A stretch of 7,033 bases of DNA from Sulfuricurvum sp. (GTDB lineage Bacteria; Campylobacterota; Campylobacteria; Campylobacterales; Sulfurimonadaceae): NCBI GenBank assembly GCA_024635855.1, contig JAGXHZ010000072.1:1-7033 (forward strand). Direction: 5' to 3'. The translations under genes and the position numbers were made by a program. The notes below the pieces were generated by a model that had not been told where the DNA came from, did no database searches, and was given only the letters and a program-made list of their open reading frames with translations. Shown in pieces: positions 1 through 6,380 of this stretch; position 1 is the first letter of the stretch, and each line of letters begins with the position of its first letter.

Positions 1-129
1 TATCATCTCATAGAGTGGGGAGATGAAAAGCTCATGGAGTGGCTCAAAAGAGCAGGGATAGAGTGTATTGTGATAAAAATTACGAAATGCAATAATGATA
101 AGCGATGCTACGAGGTGCACAATGGATAA
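1..129 (+). CDS. tsaE: TsaE, tRNA threonylcarbamoyladenosine biosynthesis ATPase subunit (3' end only)
   Basis: Partial gene: only the last 42 codons and the TAA stop are in the window, in frame from base 1. The fragment begins YHLIEWGDEKLMEWLKRAG. The IEWGDE stretch fits the 'EWpE' segment near the C-terminus of TsaE, followed by a typical short beta-strand tail (IECIVIKI). The Walker A part of the protein lies outside the window. In the family, TsaE is the small cytosolic ATPase that works with TsaB and TsaD to make t6A at position 37 of ANN-decoding tRNAs. Identification rests on this short motif and on position: a TsaE-type ATP-binding protein directly precedes lptB and rpoN in Campylobacter. 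The stop codon lies inside the start region of lptB (8-nt overlap), which implies one transcript and coupled translation. Confidence 0.75.
   Translation, partial: YHLIEWGDEKLMEWLKRAGIECIVIKITKCNNDKRCYEVHNG
112..117 (+). promoter_or_regulatory. Ribosome binding site deciding the lptB start
   Basis: GAGGTG sits 4 nt before ATG 122, inside the last codons of tsaE. It supports the 122 start over the upstream in-frame ATG at 95, which has no purine-rich site before it. Confidence 0.6.
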
Positions 130-856
130 AATAGATCACACGTTAAAAATTGAAAATTTAGTCAAAACAATTAAAAAGCATGAAATTGTACGAGGCGTCA
201 GCATGGAGCTTCACACAGGTGAAGTCGTAGGGTTGTTGGGACCCAATGGTGCAGGGAAAACGACAACATTTTATATGATATGCGGTTTGGTAGATGCAAC
301 CTCCGGTCACGTTTATATCGATGGTGAGGATGTATCGGCTATGCCATTGCACAAACGTTCTCAAATGGGGATTGGGTATTTACCTCAAGAAGCTTCTATT
401 TTTAAAGATTTGAGTGTGGAAGAAAACCTTATTATCGCGGCTGAAGCTGGGAAACTATCCAAAAAAATGCGAGAACAACGCATCGAAGAACTCTTAGAAA
501 TGTTTAATATCGAGCCCATTCGCGCTCGTCGCGGAATCAATCTAAGCGGTGGAGAGCGACGACGGGTTGAGATTGCCCGTGCATTGGTCAATAAACCCCG
601 TTTTTTGCTACTTGATGAGCCTTTTGCCGGAGTTGATCCTATCGCCGTAATGGACATTCAAAACGTGATTTCACAGTTGGTCGAATACGGAATCGGAGTA
701 TTGATAACGGATCATAATGTTCGGGAAACCTTGGCGGTATGTGATCGTGCCTACGTCATTAAAAGCGGAGAGCTTCTGGCTTCTGGAACGAGCGATGAGA
801 TTGCACACAATCCTGATGTGCGAGAACACTATCTGGGCGAATCGTTTAAACTCTAA
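122..856 (+). CDS. lptB: LptB, ATPase of the LPS export ABC transporter
   Basis: Encodes a 244-aa cytoplasmic ABC ATPase that would power LptB2FG, which extracts LPS from the inner membrane and feeds the Lpt bridge to the outer membrane. All ABC motifs are intact: Walker A GPNGAGKT at residues 40-47, Q-loop glutamine 89 in YLPQEASIF, signature LSGGE at 141-145, Walker B ending in D165-E166, and H-loop His198 in ITDHNVRETL. The stretches GIGYLPQEASIF, LSGGERRRVEIARAL and the C-terminal YLGESFKL are hallmarks of LptB rather than of other ABC ATPases such as LivF/LivG. I chose ATG 122 because GAGGTG (112-117) stands just upstream. The in-frame ATG at 95 lies inside tsaE, lacks such a site and would add nine unconserved residues. 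lptA and lptC are not adjacent here, unlike in gammaproteobacteria. rpoN follows after 2 nt. Confidence 0.96.
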   Translation: MDKIDHTLKIENLVKTIKKHEIVRGVSMELHTGEVVGLLGPNGAGKTTTFYMICGLVDATSGHVYIDGEDVSAMPLHKRSQMGIGYLPQEASIFKDLSVEENLIIAAEAGKLSKKMREQRIEELLEMFNIEPIRARRGINLSGGERRRVEIARALVNKPRFLLLDEPFAGVDPIAVMDIQNVISQLVEYGIGVLITDHNVRETLAVCDRAYVIKSGELLASGTSDEIAHNPDVREHYLGESFKL

Positions 857-858
857 AT

Positions 859-2130
859 ATGGGCGCTTTAAAGCTTCGAACATCGGTTGAGGTTAAAAAC
901 AAACTCTCGAATACTTTGCGTAACTGGCTTCCGATTCTTCATTCGAGTTTGAGTGATTTGGGGGAAGCGATGGCACCTTTTGTTGAGGGGAATCCGCTTA
1001 TTGATGTGAAATCAGGATATGAAGAGTCGTTTGAAGCAAAAATACCGCGAAAAATTCAATATGGCTATGTCCAAAATTCACACTCTGAAGCAATAGAAGC
1101 CCTGACAGTGCAGCACAAAAGTTTGTACGACGTTTTGGATGAACAATGTGAAGCCCCCCTTTTCCCAACCCCACTTTCGCAAGCAGTGGCTCGCCATGTT
1201 TGTGAAAATCTCGATGAGGGAGGATATTATGAGGGGGATGGTGAAGCCTTTTGTCTCTCGATGGGGATAAGTTTTGAGCAGTTTGAACAAATACGAAAGC
1301 GTTTTCGATTTATTGAACAAGTGGGAATCGGTGCAAGGAATTTACAGGAGTCCTTCTTATTTCAACTCGATCACACCTCCATAAGCGACACTGTCTATCA
1401 TCTAGCAAGCGACATGATAGAAAATTTAGAAAACCTAAATCGTTACCATAAAGAAGAGTATTTTCATGAGGCAATGAGAGTGATAGGGAGTTTTAAAAAT
1501 CCGCCTGCTATTGATTTTTTAGAAAACTCTATGCAAGTTATTCCTGATTTGATGATTTTTAATGATCCGGATACGGGAATAGAAGTTAAGCTCAATGATA
1601 ACTATTATCCTGCCATTACAATCGATACTGAATATGGCGTTGAACACAGTTTTATTACTCAAAAGTTCAAAGAAGCAAAAAGCTTGGTTGATGCCTTGGA
1701 AATGCGAAAAGCAACCTTGTATAAAGTGGGACTGATGATTGTTGAATATCAGTATACTTTTTTCACAGGCGGAGCGATTAAGCCGTTAACTCTGAAAATG
1801 TTAGCCGATGAATTTGGTCATAACCCCTCGACAATTTCACGTGCTATTGCCAACAAATACATTGCGTGTGACCGAGGTATTTATGCGATGAAAGAGTTTT
1901 TTACGACCGCCATTGATGAGGATGTATCCAATGCCGCTATCAAAGAGTATGTCAGTGAATGTGTGAAACAAGAATCGCACAAAAAACCGTTGAGTGACAT
2001 GAAACTGCTGGAGATGGTTCAAACCAAATTTAATATCACAATGGTGCGCCGAACGATTGCAAAATACCGTTCACAAGCCAATATCGCAGGGTCAAGTGAG
2101 CGTAAAAAACTCTATCAGCTAGGACGATGA
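859..2130 (+). CDS. rpoN: RNA polymerase sigma-54 factor RpoN
   Basis: Sigma-54, which directs core RNA polymerase to -24/-12 promoters and needs an AAA+ activator to open DNA. In Campylobacterota it mainly serves middle flagellar genes. The 423-aa product is shorter than the roughly 477 aa of E. coli but close to Campylobacter/Helicobacter proteins. Region I (about 12-50) ends in the conserved NPLI at 45-48. The core-binding region contains GIGARNLQES at 156-165 (family form GxGARdLxE). Residues 283-304 match the RxxTLxKVxxxIVxxQxxFFxxG segment. The helix-turn-helix spans about 311-331 (TLKMLADEFGHNPSTISRAI). The C-terminal RpoN box, normally ARRTVAKYRE, reads VRRTIAKYRS at 396-405. An in-frame stop at 847-849 leaves ATG 859 as the first possible start. 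No good Shine-Dalgarno precedes it, so translation is probably coupled to lptB, which ends 2 nt upstream. The linkage lptB-rpoN is widely conserved in Proteobacteria. Confidence 0.97.
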   Translation: MGALKLRTSVEVKNKLSNTLRNWLPILHSSLSDLGEAMAPFVEGNPLIDVKSGYEESFEAKIPRKIQYGYVQNSHSEAIEALTVQHKSLYDVLDEQCEAPLFPTPLSQAVARHVCENLDEGGYYEGDGEAFCLSMGISFEQFEQIRKRFRFIEQVGIGARNLQESFLFQLDHTSISDTVYHLASDMIENLENLNRYHKEEYFHEAMRVIGSFKNPPAIDFLENSMQVIPDLMIFNDPDTGIEVKLNDNYYPAITIDTEYGVEHSFITQKFKEAKSLVDALEMRKATLYKVGLMIVEYQYTFFTGGAIKPLTLKMLADEFGHNPSTISRAIANKYIACDRGIYAMKEFFTTAIDEDVSNAAIKEYVSECVKQESHKKPLSDMKLLEMVQTKFNITMVRRTIAKYRSQANIAGSSERKKLYQLGR

Positions 2131-2870
2131 AAAAGTTAAAAGCACGTTTAGACGCAGAGGTTGCACGACGGAATTGTTCAGAGGAAATGTGCGAGGATAA
2201 GCCTGATCCTTTGATGATCGCACGTTCATTTGGAGATGAGTGCAATGCCCTAACGTGCGCTTTGTTTGCGTATGGAAATGTACGTGCAATTGTTGCTTTT
2301 TTACGATCATTGGAGAACGGACTTATTGATATGGACGAAGAGAATATCATGAAGTCTATTGAGGGAAAATATTATCGTTTTCAAAATAGTGAAGATATAG
2401 CGCAATGGTTTATCACGCTTCGACGTTTAAAACTTAATGGAGGAGTGGAAGAAGCATTTAGACAGGGATATGACCAAGGAGGGGTACTGGAGGGGTTAGA
2501 TACTCTTATCGAAACATTGTATGCTCTAAACCCGTATCGATCCAAAGGCTATGCCTTCCTCATTGGAAAACCAATTAAAAAAAGTTCTTCCCCCTCAGCG
2601 ATGAAACGGATTATGATGTATTTGCGTTGGATGGTACGACATGATACGCTTGATATGGGGTTGTGGAGCGTTATGTCGTCTTCTGAACTCATTATGCCGC
2701 TGGATACACACACATTTCATGTTTCAACTAAATTAGGGTTGTTAAAGAGAAAACAATGTGATCTTAAAGCCGCACTGGAATTAACGGAAAATTTAAAAAA
2801 ATTTGATCCATTAGACCCCATAAAATACGATTTTGCACTTTATAGGCTCGGTCAAGAAGGAATTATTTAA
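2127..2870 (+). CDS. DUF2400 / TIGR02757 family protein, function unknown
   Basis: A 247-aa soluble protein with no signal peptide or membrane segment. I recognise the conserved DUF2400 core: YYRFQNSEDIAQWF (82-95), SAMKRIMMYLRWMVRHD (157-173), DMGLW (176-180), IMPLDTHT (189-196), and FDPLDPIKYDFALYRLG (226-242). The family is widespread in bacteria and, as far as I know, lacks an assigned biochemical role. The PLDTHTFHVSTKLGL segment resembles the VDTHxxRVxxRLGL segment of HhH-GPD DNA glycosylases (EndoIII/MutY), with Lys160 as a possible equivalent of the catalytic lysine. That is my inference, discussed in the findings. No iron-sulfur cysteine loop is present. The start codon overlaps the rpoN stop as ATGA, so it is the last gene of the tsaE-lptB-rpoN operon and probably translated by reinitiation. 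Its 3' end overlaps the convergent minus-strand gene by 8 nt. Confidence 0.88.
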   Translation: MKKLKARLDAEVARRNCSEEMCEDKPDPLMIARSFGDECNALTCALFAYGNVRAIVAFLRSLENGLIDMDEENIMKSIEGKYYRFQNSEDIAQWFITLRRLKLNGGVEEAFRQGYDQGGVLEGLDTLIETLYALNPYRSKGYAFLIGKPIKKSSSPSAMKRIMMYLRWMVRHDTLDMGLWSVMSSSELIMPLDTHTFHVSTKLGLLKRKQCDLKAALELTENLKKFDPLDPIKYDFALYRLGQEGII

Positions 2871-4797
2871 GGAAGGTGGCTCGCGGAGCTCCGATGTAAA
2901 ATCCTTGTACATAGTCGATATTTAACGTTTGTAATGTTGTGAAAATTGCATCATTTTCAACATTTTCAGCAATTGATTTTGCTCCAATAGCGTTGGCAAA
3001 TACTGCTATGGTTCGTACCGTTTCTAAATATTTTCGATTATCATTGATTTTATTAATCAATACACCATCAATTTTGAGATAATCAATATCCAAGTGAATA
3101 ATTTTATCTAAGTTGGAATAGCCTGCACCAAAATTATCAACCGATATTTTTACACCCAACTGCTTTACTCTTGCAATAAAGAGCGATATCAGAACATAAT
3201 GATCATAAATATCCTCTTCAGAAAGTTCAAAGATAATTCGGCGAGCAGTATCGGTGCCTACGATTGTCTCTTCGATGTAGCGGAGGGTATGATTATTTGC
3301 GATATCGAGTATGGATAAATGAACAGAGAAGTTTTCATTACGATTTGCAAACGCCTCACACGTTTGACGAATAATTTCTCGTGAGATTTCAGGATAAAGG
3401 GCTGTCTTTTTGGCAATGGCTAAAAAGTTCAAAGGAGAGATGAGGGTTGCATCTTTACTAATTAATCGTGCGAGAGTCTCATAAGCTTGAATCTCACCGC
3501 TTTGAGTCGAAATGATGGGTTGATAATAGCAAATTATACGTCCATCATAGTACGCCTCTCGAATAGAGGATGCAATAGCGATATTTTGATGTTGCTCCTT
3601 TTCAAGTTCTTTATCTTCTTTATAAATAGAAAAATCTTGTGATGTTTCGGTTGCATTAGCGAGTGCTTCATCCGCATGAGAAAGAGAAAGATGAACACTT
3701 GTATCAATTCCAAGCCGAATTGATACAATAATTTTCTCATTTAATACGTTAAATGAGTGCTGGTTAAATGAATGGAGCAAAAACTCAGCAAAAGCGGGCA
3801 GATCTTCTGTCGATTTATCTGAATCGAGGAGTAGGGCAAATTCATCTCGTCCTAATCGATATGCAATGAGTCCCAATTTGGTAAGAAGCAGTGAAACTTG
3901 TTGTCGTAAAGCATCAGTGATGGAAGCACCAAAAAAGTGATTGAGTTCTTGTAAATTTTTAAGATGAATAATGACAAGAGCGTGATAATCATGACGATCC
4001 ATATCAAACGCAAGACGATGTCTATTAGGCAGATGGGTGAGCTCATCAACAAATCCTTCGTCGATAAGCTCTTTTGTTTTCTCTTCAACCCGTTCATGTA
4101 AAATCTCAGTAGTTTTCTGCAGTTTTTCAGTAGTTGATTCAATCTCGCAGCTTAGGCGCTTTGCATCATTTGCAAGTACATTGCGGTAAACAATTAAGAA
4201 AGGGAGAATACCTGCAAAAAGAAGAAGCGATTTTGCAATGGTATCAAAAATTGCCATTTGCGATAGTTTTTGAAGCGAAGTGGGTTCTGTAACGGCAACA
4301 GTTAAATAGTGAATTCCTGATGCGGTAGTACTTGGAAGATAGAGAGTGTGAAAACCTTGAACCGCATCAAGTTGAAAATAGGGCTGATTGTTTTTTAGAA
4401 TTTTAGTGAGTTGTTCACGATCATCATGCACTGCATCAAGAGGCTTAATGAGTGCTTCATTAGAGGAAGTGTATATATTACTCATACCATAACGCAACGT
4501 ATTATTGGCATCCACAAATACACTATAAAGGCGTCCAATTTTGTGGCTGCGTGCAAATGACGTCATGTTTTCTACCATGGTTGCCGTCTCTATCGGGGTA
4601 ACTTGACCTTCCCATAAATGATCATAATAATTGCTTCCTGCAAGTATTGAGGCAGACGAGGCAGCTTCTAATAAATCACTTTTAATTGTCTCTATATGGG
4701 TTTTTTTAGCATCATAATATTCTCGAATACCCATTCCGATGACCACTGCAATAAAAAGTAAAAGAGTTATAAAAAATTTCTTACTATTAACGCGCAT
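2863..4797 (-). CDS. Membrane-bound sensor protein with degenerate GGDEF and EAL domains
   Basis: A 644-aa c-di-GMP-type signalling protein. Order (numbering from ATG 4797): transmembrane helix 8-24, extracytoplasmic sensor region about 25-187 (possibly Cache-like; fold not certain), transmembrane helix about 188-205, a charged, probably coiled-coil linker 212-247, GGDEF domain about 248-385, EAL domain about 410-640. GGDEF: DELTHLPNR is present and the nucleotide-binding Asn286 and Asp295 are kept. However, the metal-binding Asp of the usual DxDxFK is His278 (HLKNL), the signature is GRDEF (316-320), and no RxxD I-site is seen. EAL: ETLAR (Glu440), Glu524, Asp554, Lys575, Glu611 and Gln631 are kept, but the usual metal-ligand Asn is His493 (VHLS) and the DDFG pair reads DNFG (Asn555). 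Diguanylate cyclase activity is therefore unlikely. Phosphodiesterase activity is uncertain, and a c-di-GMP or GTP sensing role is possible. The gene is monocistronic in this window, divergent from the RCK-type gene, and tail-to-tail with the DUF2400 gene. Confidence 0.93.
   Translation of the reverse strand: MRVNSKKFFITLLLFIAVVIGMGIREYYDAKKTHIETIKSDLLEAASSASILAGSNYYDHLWEGQVTPIETATMVENMTSFARSHKIGRLYSVFVDANNTLRYGMSNIYTSSNEALIKPLDAVHDDREQLTKILKNNQPYFQLDAVQGFHTLYLPSTTASGIHYLTVAVTEPTSLQKLSQMAIFDTIAKSLLLFAGILPFLIVYRNVLANDAKRLSCEIESTTEKLQKTTEILHERVEEKTKELIDEGFVDELTHLPNRHRLAFDMDRHDYHALVIIHLKNLQELNHFFGASITDALRQQVSLLLTKLGLIAYRLGRDEFALLLDSDKSTEDLPAFAEFLLHSFNQHSFNVLNEKIIVSIRLGIDTSVHLSLSHADEALANATETSQDFSIYKEDKELEKEQHQNIAIASSIREAYYDGRIICYYQPIISTQSGEIQAYETLARLISKDATLISPLNFLAIAKKTALYPEISREIIRQTCEAFANRNENFSVHLSILDIANNHTLRYIEETIVGTDTARRIIFELSEEDIYDHYVLISLFIARVKQLGVKISVDNFGAGYSNLDKIIHLDIDYLKIDGVLINKINDNRKYLETVRTIAVFANAIGAKSIAENVENDAIFTTLQTLNIDYVQGFYIGAPRATFLK
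3699..3728. repeat. Perfect 12-bp inverted repeat inside the GGDEF/EAL gene
   Basis: TTGTATCAATTC (3699-3710) and GAATTGATACAA (3717-3728) are exact reverse complements around the 6-nt loop CAAGCC. It lies in the codons for SIRLGIDT near the end of the GGDEF domain. Each arm has three G-C pairs, so the hairpin could form in the mRNA or as a cruciform. Its role, if any, is unknown. Confidence 0.7.
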
Positions 4798-4801
4798 ATA
4801 A

Positions 4802-4807
4802 TCCTCC
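4802..4807 (-). promoter_or_regulatory. Ribosome binding site deciding the start of the GGDEF/EAL gene
   Basis: On the minus strand GGAGGA lies 4 nt before ATG 4797. It overlaps the in-frame ATG at 4809, which would add only MEDY, has no Shine-Dalgarno of its own and would lie only about 8-9 nt from the predicted transcription start. The start at 4797 gives a typical N-terminus, with basic residues (MRVNSKKF) before the first membrane helix. Confidence 0.75.
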
Positions 4808-4824
4808 ATGTCTTAATAAATGTC

Positions 4825-4833
4825 AGTATAACA
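4825..4833 (-). promoter_or_regulatory. Candidate extended -10 promoter for the GGDEF/EAL gene
   Basis: The minus strand reads TGTTATACT, an extended -10 (TGn) followed by TATACT, one mismatch from TATAAT. No convincing -35 element is seen, as is usual for sigma-70 promoters in Campylobacterota. Transcription would start near 4818, giving a leader of about 20 nt to ATG 4797. Recognised by pattern only. Confidence 0.5.
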
Positions 4834-4854
4834 TTTTATTAACAAAATAAATAA

Positions 4855-4866
4855 GTCAGTATTGAC
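4855..4866. promoter_or_regulatory. Palindrome GTCA-N4-TGAC between the divergent promoters, possible operator
   Basis: GTCAGTATTGAC matches its own reverse complement at 10 of 12 positions. The 8-mer GTCAGTAT recurs at 4822-4829, 33 bp away (about three helical turns) and overlapping the minus-strand -10. The palindrome centre lies about 42-46 bp upstream of both predicted transcription starts, a position typical of activators that touch RNA polymerase. No known regulator is assigned. Confidence 0.3.
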
Positions 4867-4890
4867 GCAACGGTTGTAAAAATGAAATTA

Positions 4891-4899
4891 TGGTACAAT
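4891..4899 (+). promoter_or_regulatory. Candidate extended -10 promoter for the RCK-type gene
   Basis: TGGTACAAT is an extended -10 (TGn) followed by TACAAT, one mismatch from consensus. The TTGACG at 4862-4867 is 26 bp upstream, too far to be a normal -35. Transcription would start near 4906, shortly before the AGGAG at 4913-4917. Confidence 0.5.
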
Positions 4900-4912
4900 C
4901 GCCTAATTAATC

Positions 4913-4917
4913 AGGAG
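4913..4917 (+). promoter_or_regulatory. Ribosome binding site of the RCK-type gene
   Basis: AGGAG lies 10 nt before ATG 4928, slightly longer spacing than usual. It is the only Shine-Dalgarno-like site near this start and supports it. Confidence 0.55.
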
Positions 4918-4927
4918 TCCAATTGGA

Positions 4928-6337
4928 ATGAAAAAAATTTTAATCGTGAGTGATGGGGTTATCGGTCACCATTTTATTGAACGTGTTATTGGTACTCATA
5001 CTACTGAAAATGTCTATTATGTTATACACTCAAAAGCAGATGAAACGTATGACAGCTACAACCAATCACGTTTTAAATTTTTTAATTTCGATCCAACCAG
5101 TTATTATAAAATTACCACTATTTTAAAAATGGATTTTACGCAAGCTATTTTAGCAATGGAAAATCAGCTCGAACTTGAACAAACAATCAAAAATATTCGC
5201 GCATTAAAACCGAATATTCGCATTGTCGCCTTGGATTTATGGAACTCGGTCAGCCTTGAAGATGGAGTTGAATGGATTAATATGCGTCAAATCTTAGCTT
5301 TAAATCTCATCGATCATCTTCCTAATATCCCTGTTCTTGCCCAAAATATCGGTTTGGGAAATGGTGAGATTATGGAGGTTTTGGTCCCTTTTGGAAGCTC
5401 ATTTGTATATCGGCACATCGGTTCAATTGAACAAAATAATTGGAAAATAGCGGCAATTTATCGGAATCGTCAGTTAATTTTACCTTCGGATCAAAAAATG
5501 ATTCAGCCCAATGATATTTTGGTATTAGTGGGTGAACCCAATGTGCTTAAATCCGTTTATCGTGCTATCAAGCGCGAGCTTGGTCAGTTTCCGGCTCCTT
5601 TTGGCAGTAAGCTTTATTTGTACATCGATATGGCGTATGAAAAGCCAAAAACAATGTTTGAATTGGTGCGACGAAGTATTTATATCCAACGTAAATTAAA
5701 AAAACCGCTCTTAATCAAGATCGTAAATCCAGGAGATATAGATCATTTACGTCAGATTAAAGCGTGCGCAGTAGAGGGTGTAGAGATTGAAATCGTTTAC
5801 GATTCCGTCGTTGACGAAGAGATGTTTTTATCCGATATTAAAAAACATCATATTGGTCTTTTTCTTGTTTCTCATACCATGTTTGCGCGTCGATCCATAC
5901 GTAAAAAGCTTTATCAAGGAAATGTTCCGGTTTTAAAACTTGCAAACCGATCATTTTCAACGCTCAAGCAATCTTTGGTTATTTTGGGGGAAGAAAATCA
6001 TGTTGAGCATATTTCAACAACGGTTTTTGATGTTGCGTCGCAGCTTGGCTTTAATTTGGAATTGATTGATTATACGGTTGAGGAGAGGGCAAATGTTACG
6101 CAGGCGATTGAACATTTTAACAATCTTTCCACTATCTTTTCTAAATCGATTAATGTCGTAAAAACCGATGAAAATCCCATTCGTTTTTTACGAGATTATG
6201 ATAATTTTTTACAATGTCTCCCTTTTACGAACAAAATGTTTGAAAATCCTTTCAAACGTTTTTTCGCTACCGATCCTGAAATTTTGTACGCAAAACTCGA
6301 TGGTTACCACCAGCTTTTTATCCCGACACAAATATAA
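4928..6337 (+). CDS. RCK (TrkA-type) domain protein, COG3400-like, with USP-like C-terminal half
   Basis: A 469-aa protein with no signal peptide or membrane segment, so probably cytosolic. Residues 1-115 look like a Rossmann-type RCK_N (TrkA-N) domain. The usual GxGxxG appears as SDGVIG (8-13), with the first glycine replaced. Residues about 147-215 fit RCK_C (TrkA-C): GSSFVYRHIGSI, a variable loop, then LPSDQKMIQPNDILVLVGEP. The rest is less clear. Residues 226-338 and 345-425 look to me like alpha/beta units of the universal stress protein type (for example IGLFLVSHTMFARRSIRKKL then VPVLKLA), but no clear ATP-binding GxxG-GS/T motif is seen. In the family, RCK domains gate K+ channels or transporters by binding nucleotides or ions. 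No K+ pore protein is encoded beside it here, so any partner is unknown. It is divergent from the GGDEF/EAL gene and 59 bp upstream of aroB. I recall similar proteins mainly from Campylobacterota. Confidence 0.8.
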   Translation: MKKILIVSDGVIGHHFIERVIGTHTTENVYYVIHSKADETYDSYNQSRFKFFNFDPTSYYKITTILKMDFTQAILAMENQLELEQTIKNIRALKPNIRIVALDLWNSVSLEDGVEWINMRQILALNLIDHLPNIPVLAQNIGLGNGEIMEVLVPFGSSFVYRHIGSIEQNNWKIAAIYRNRQLILPSDQKMIQPNDILVLVGEPNVLKSVYRAIKRELGQFPAPFGSKLYLYIDMAYEKPKTMFELVRRSIYIQRKLKKPLLIKIVNPGDIDHLRQIKACAVEGVEIEIVYDSVVDEEMFLSDIKKHHIGLFLVSHTMFARRSIRKKLYQGNVPVLKLANRSFSTLKQSLVILGEENHVEHISTTVFDVASQLGFNLELIDYTVEERANVTQAIEHFNNLSTIFSKSINVVKTDENPIRFLRDYDNFLQCLPFTNKMFENPFKRFFATDPEILYAKLDGYHQLFIPTQI

Positions 6338-6349
6338 TTTAAGCCGATT

Positions 6350-6380
6350 TAAAGTATCATAGTAAAACTTTCATACTTTA
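6350..6380. repeat. AT-rich inverted repeat between the RCK-type gene and aroB
   Basis: TAAAGTAT (6350-6357) pairs perfectly with ATACTTTA (6373-6380) around a 15-nt loop. The loop itself contains AGT-AAA-ACT, which could form a small inner stem. TTTC follows. With only one G-C pair per arm it would be a weak intrinsic terminator at best. It could equally be an operator or an RNA structure ahead of aroB. Confidence 0.4.

Noticed and set aside
95..121. Upstream in-frame ATG that would extend LptB by nine residues
   Set aside because: It lies deeper inside tsaE, has no Shine-Dalgarno site, and the added residues are not typical of LptB; ATG 122 has GAGGTG at proper spacing.
971..986. TGGCAC followed by TTG, resembling a sigma-54 -24/-12 promoter
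   Set aside because: It lies inside rpoN, the spacing to TTG is one base too long and no GC falls at the -12 position.
2884..2893. 10-bp palindrome CGGAGCTCCG near the convergent stop codons, considered as a terminator
   Set aside because: It has no loop and no following T-run on either strand, and it encodes part of the EAL protein's C-terminus.
3534..4142. Other-frame open reading frames inside the GGDEF/EAL gene
   Set aside because: They are on the same strand in another frame, resemble no protein I know, and lie within well-supported coding sequence for known domains.
4798..4809. Upstream ATG at 4809 (minus strand) as the start of the GGDEF/EAL gene
   Set aside because: Its region is itself the GGAGGA Shine-Dalgarno for ATG 4797, it has no ribosome site of its own, and it would sit too close to the predicted transcription start.
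6168..6362. A 64-codon open frame overlapping the 3' end of the RCK-type gene
   Set aside because: It overlaps a well-supported gene in another frame, has no ribosome site and shows no recognisable motif.
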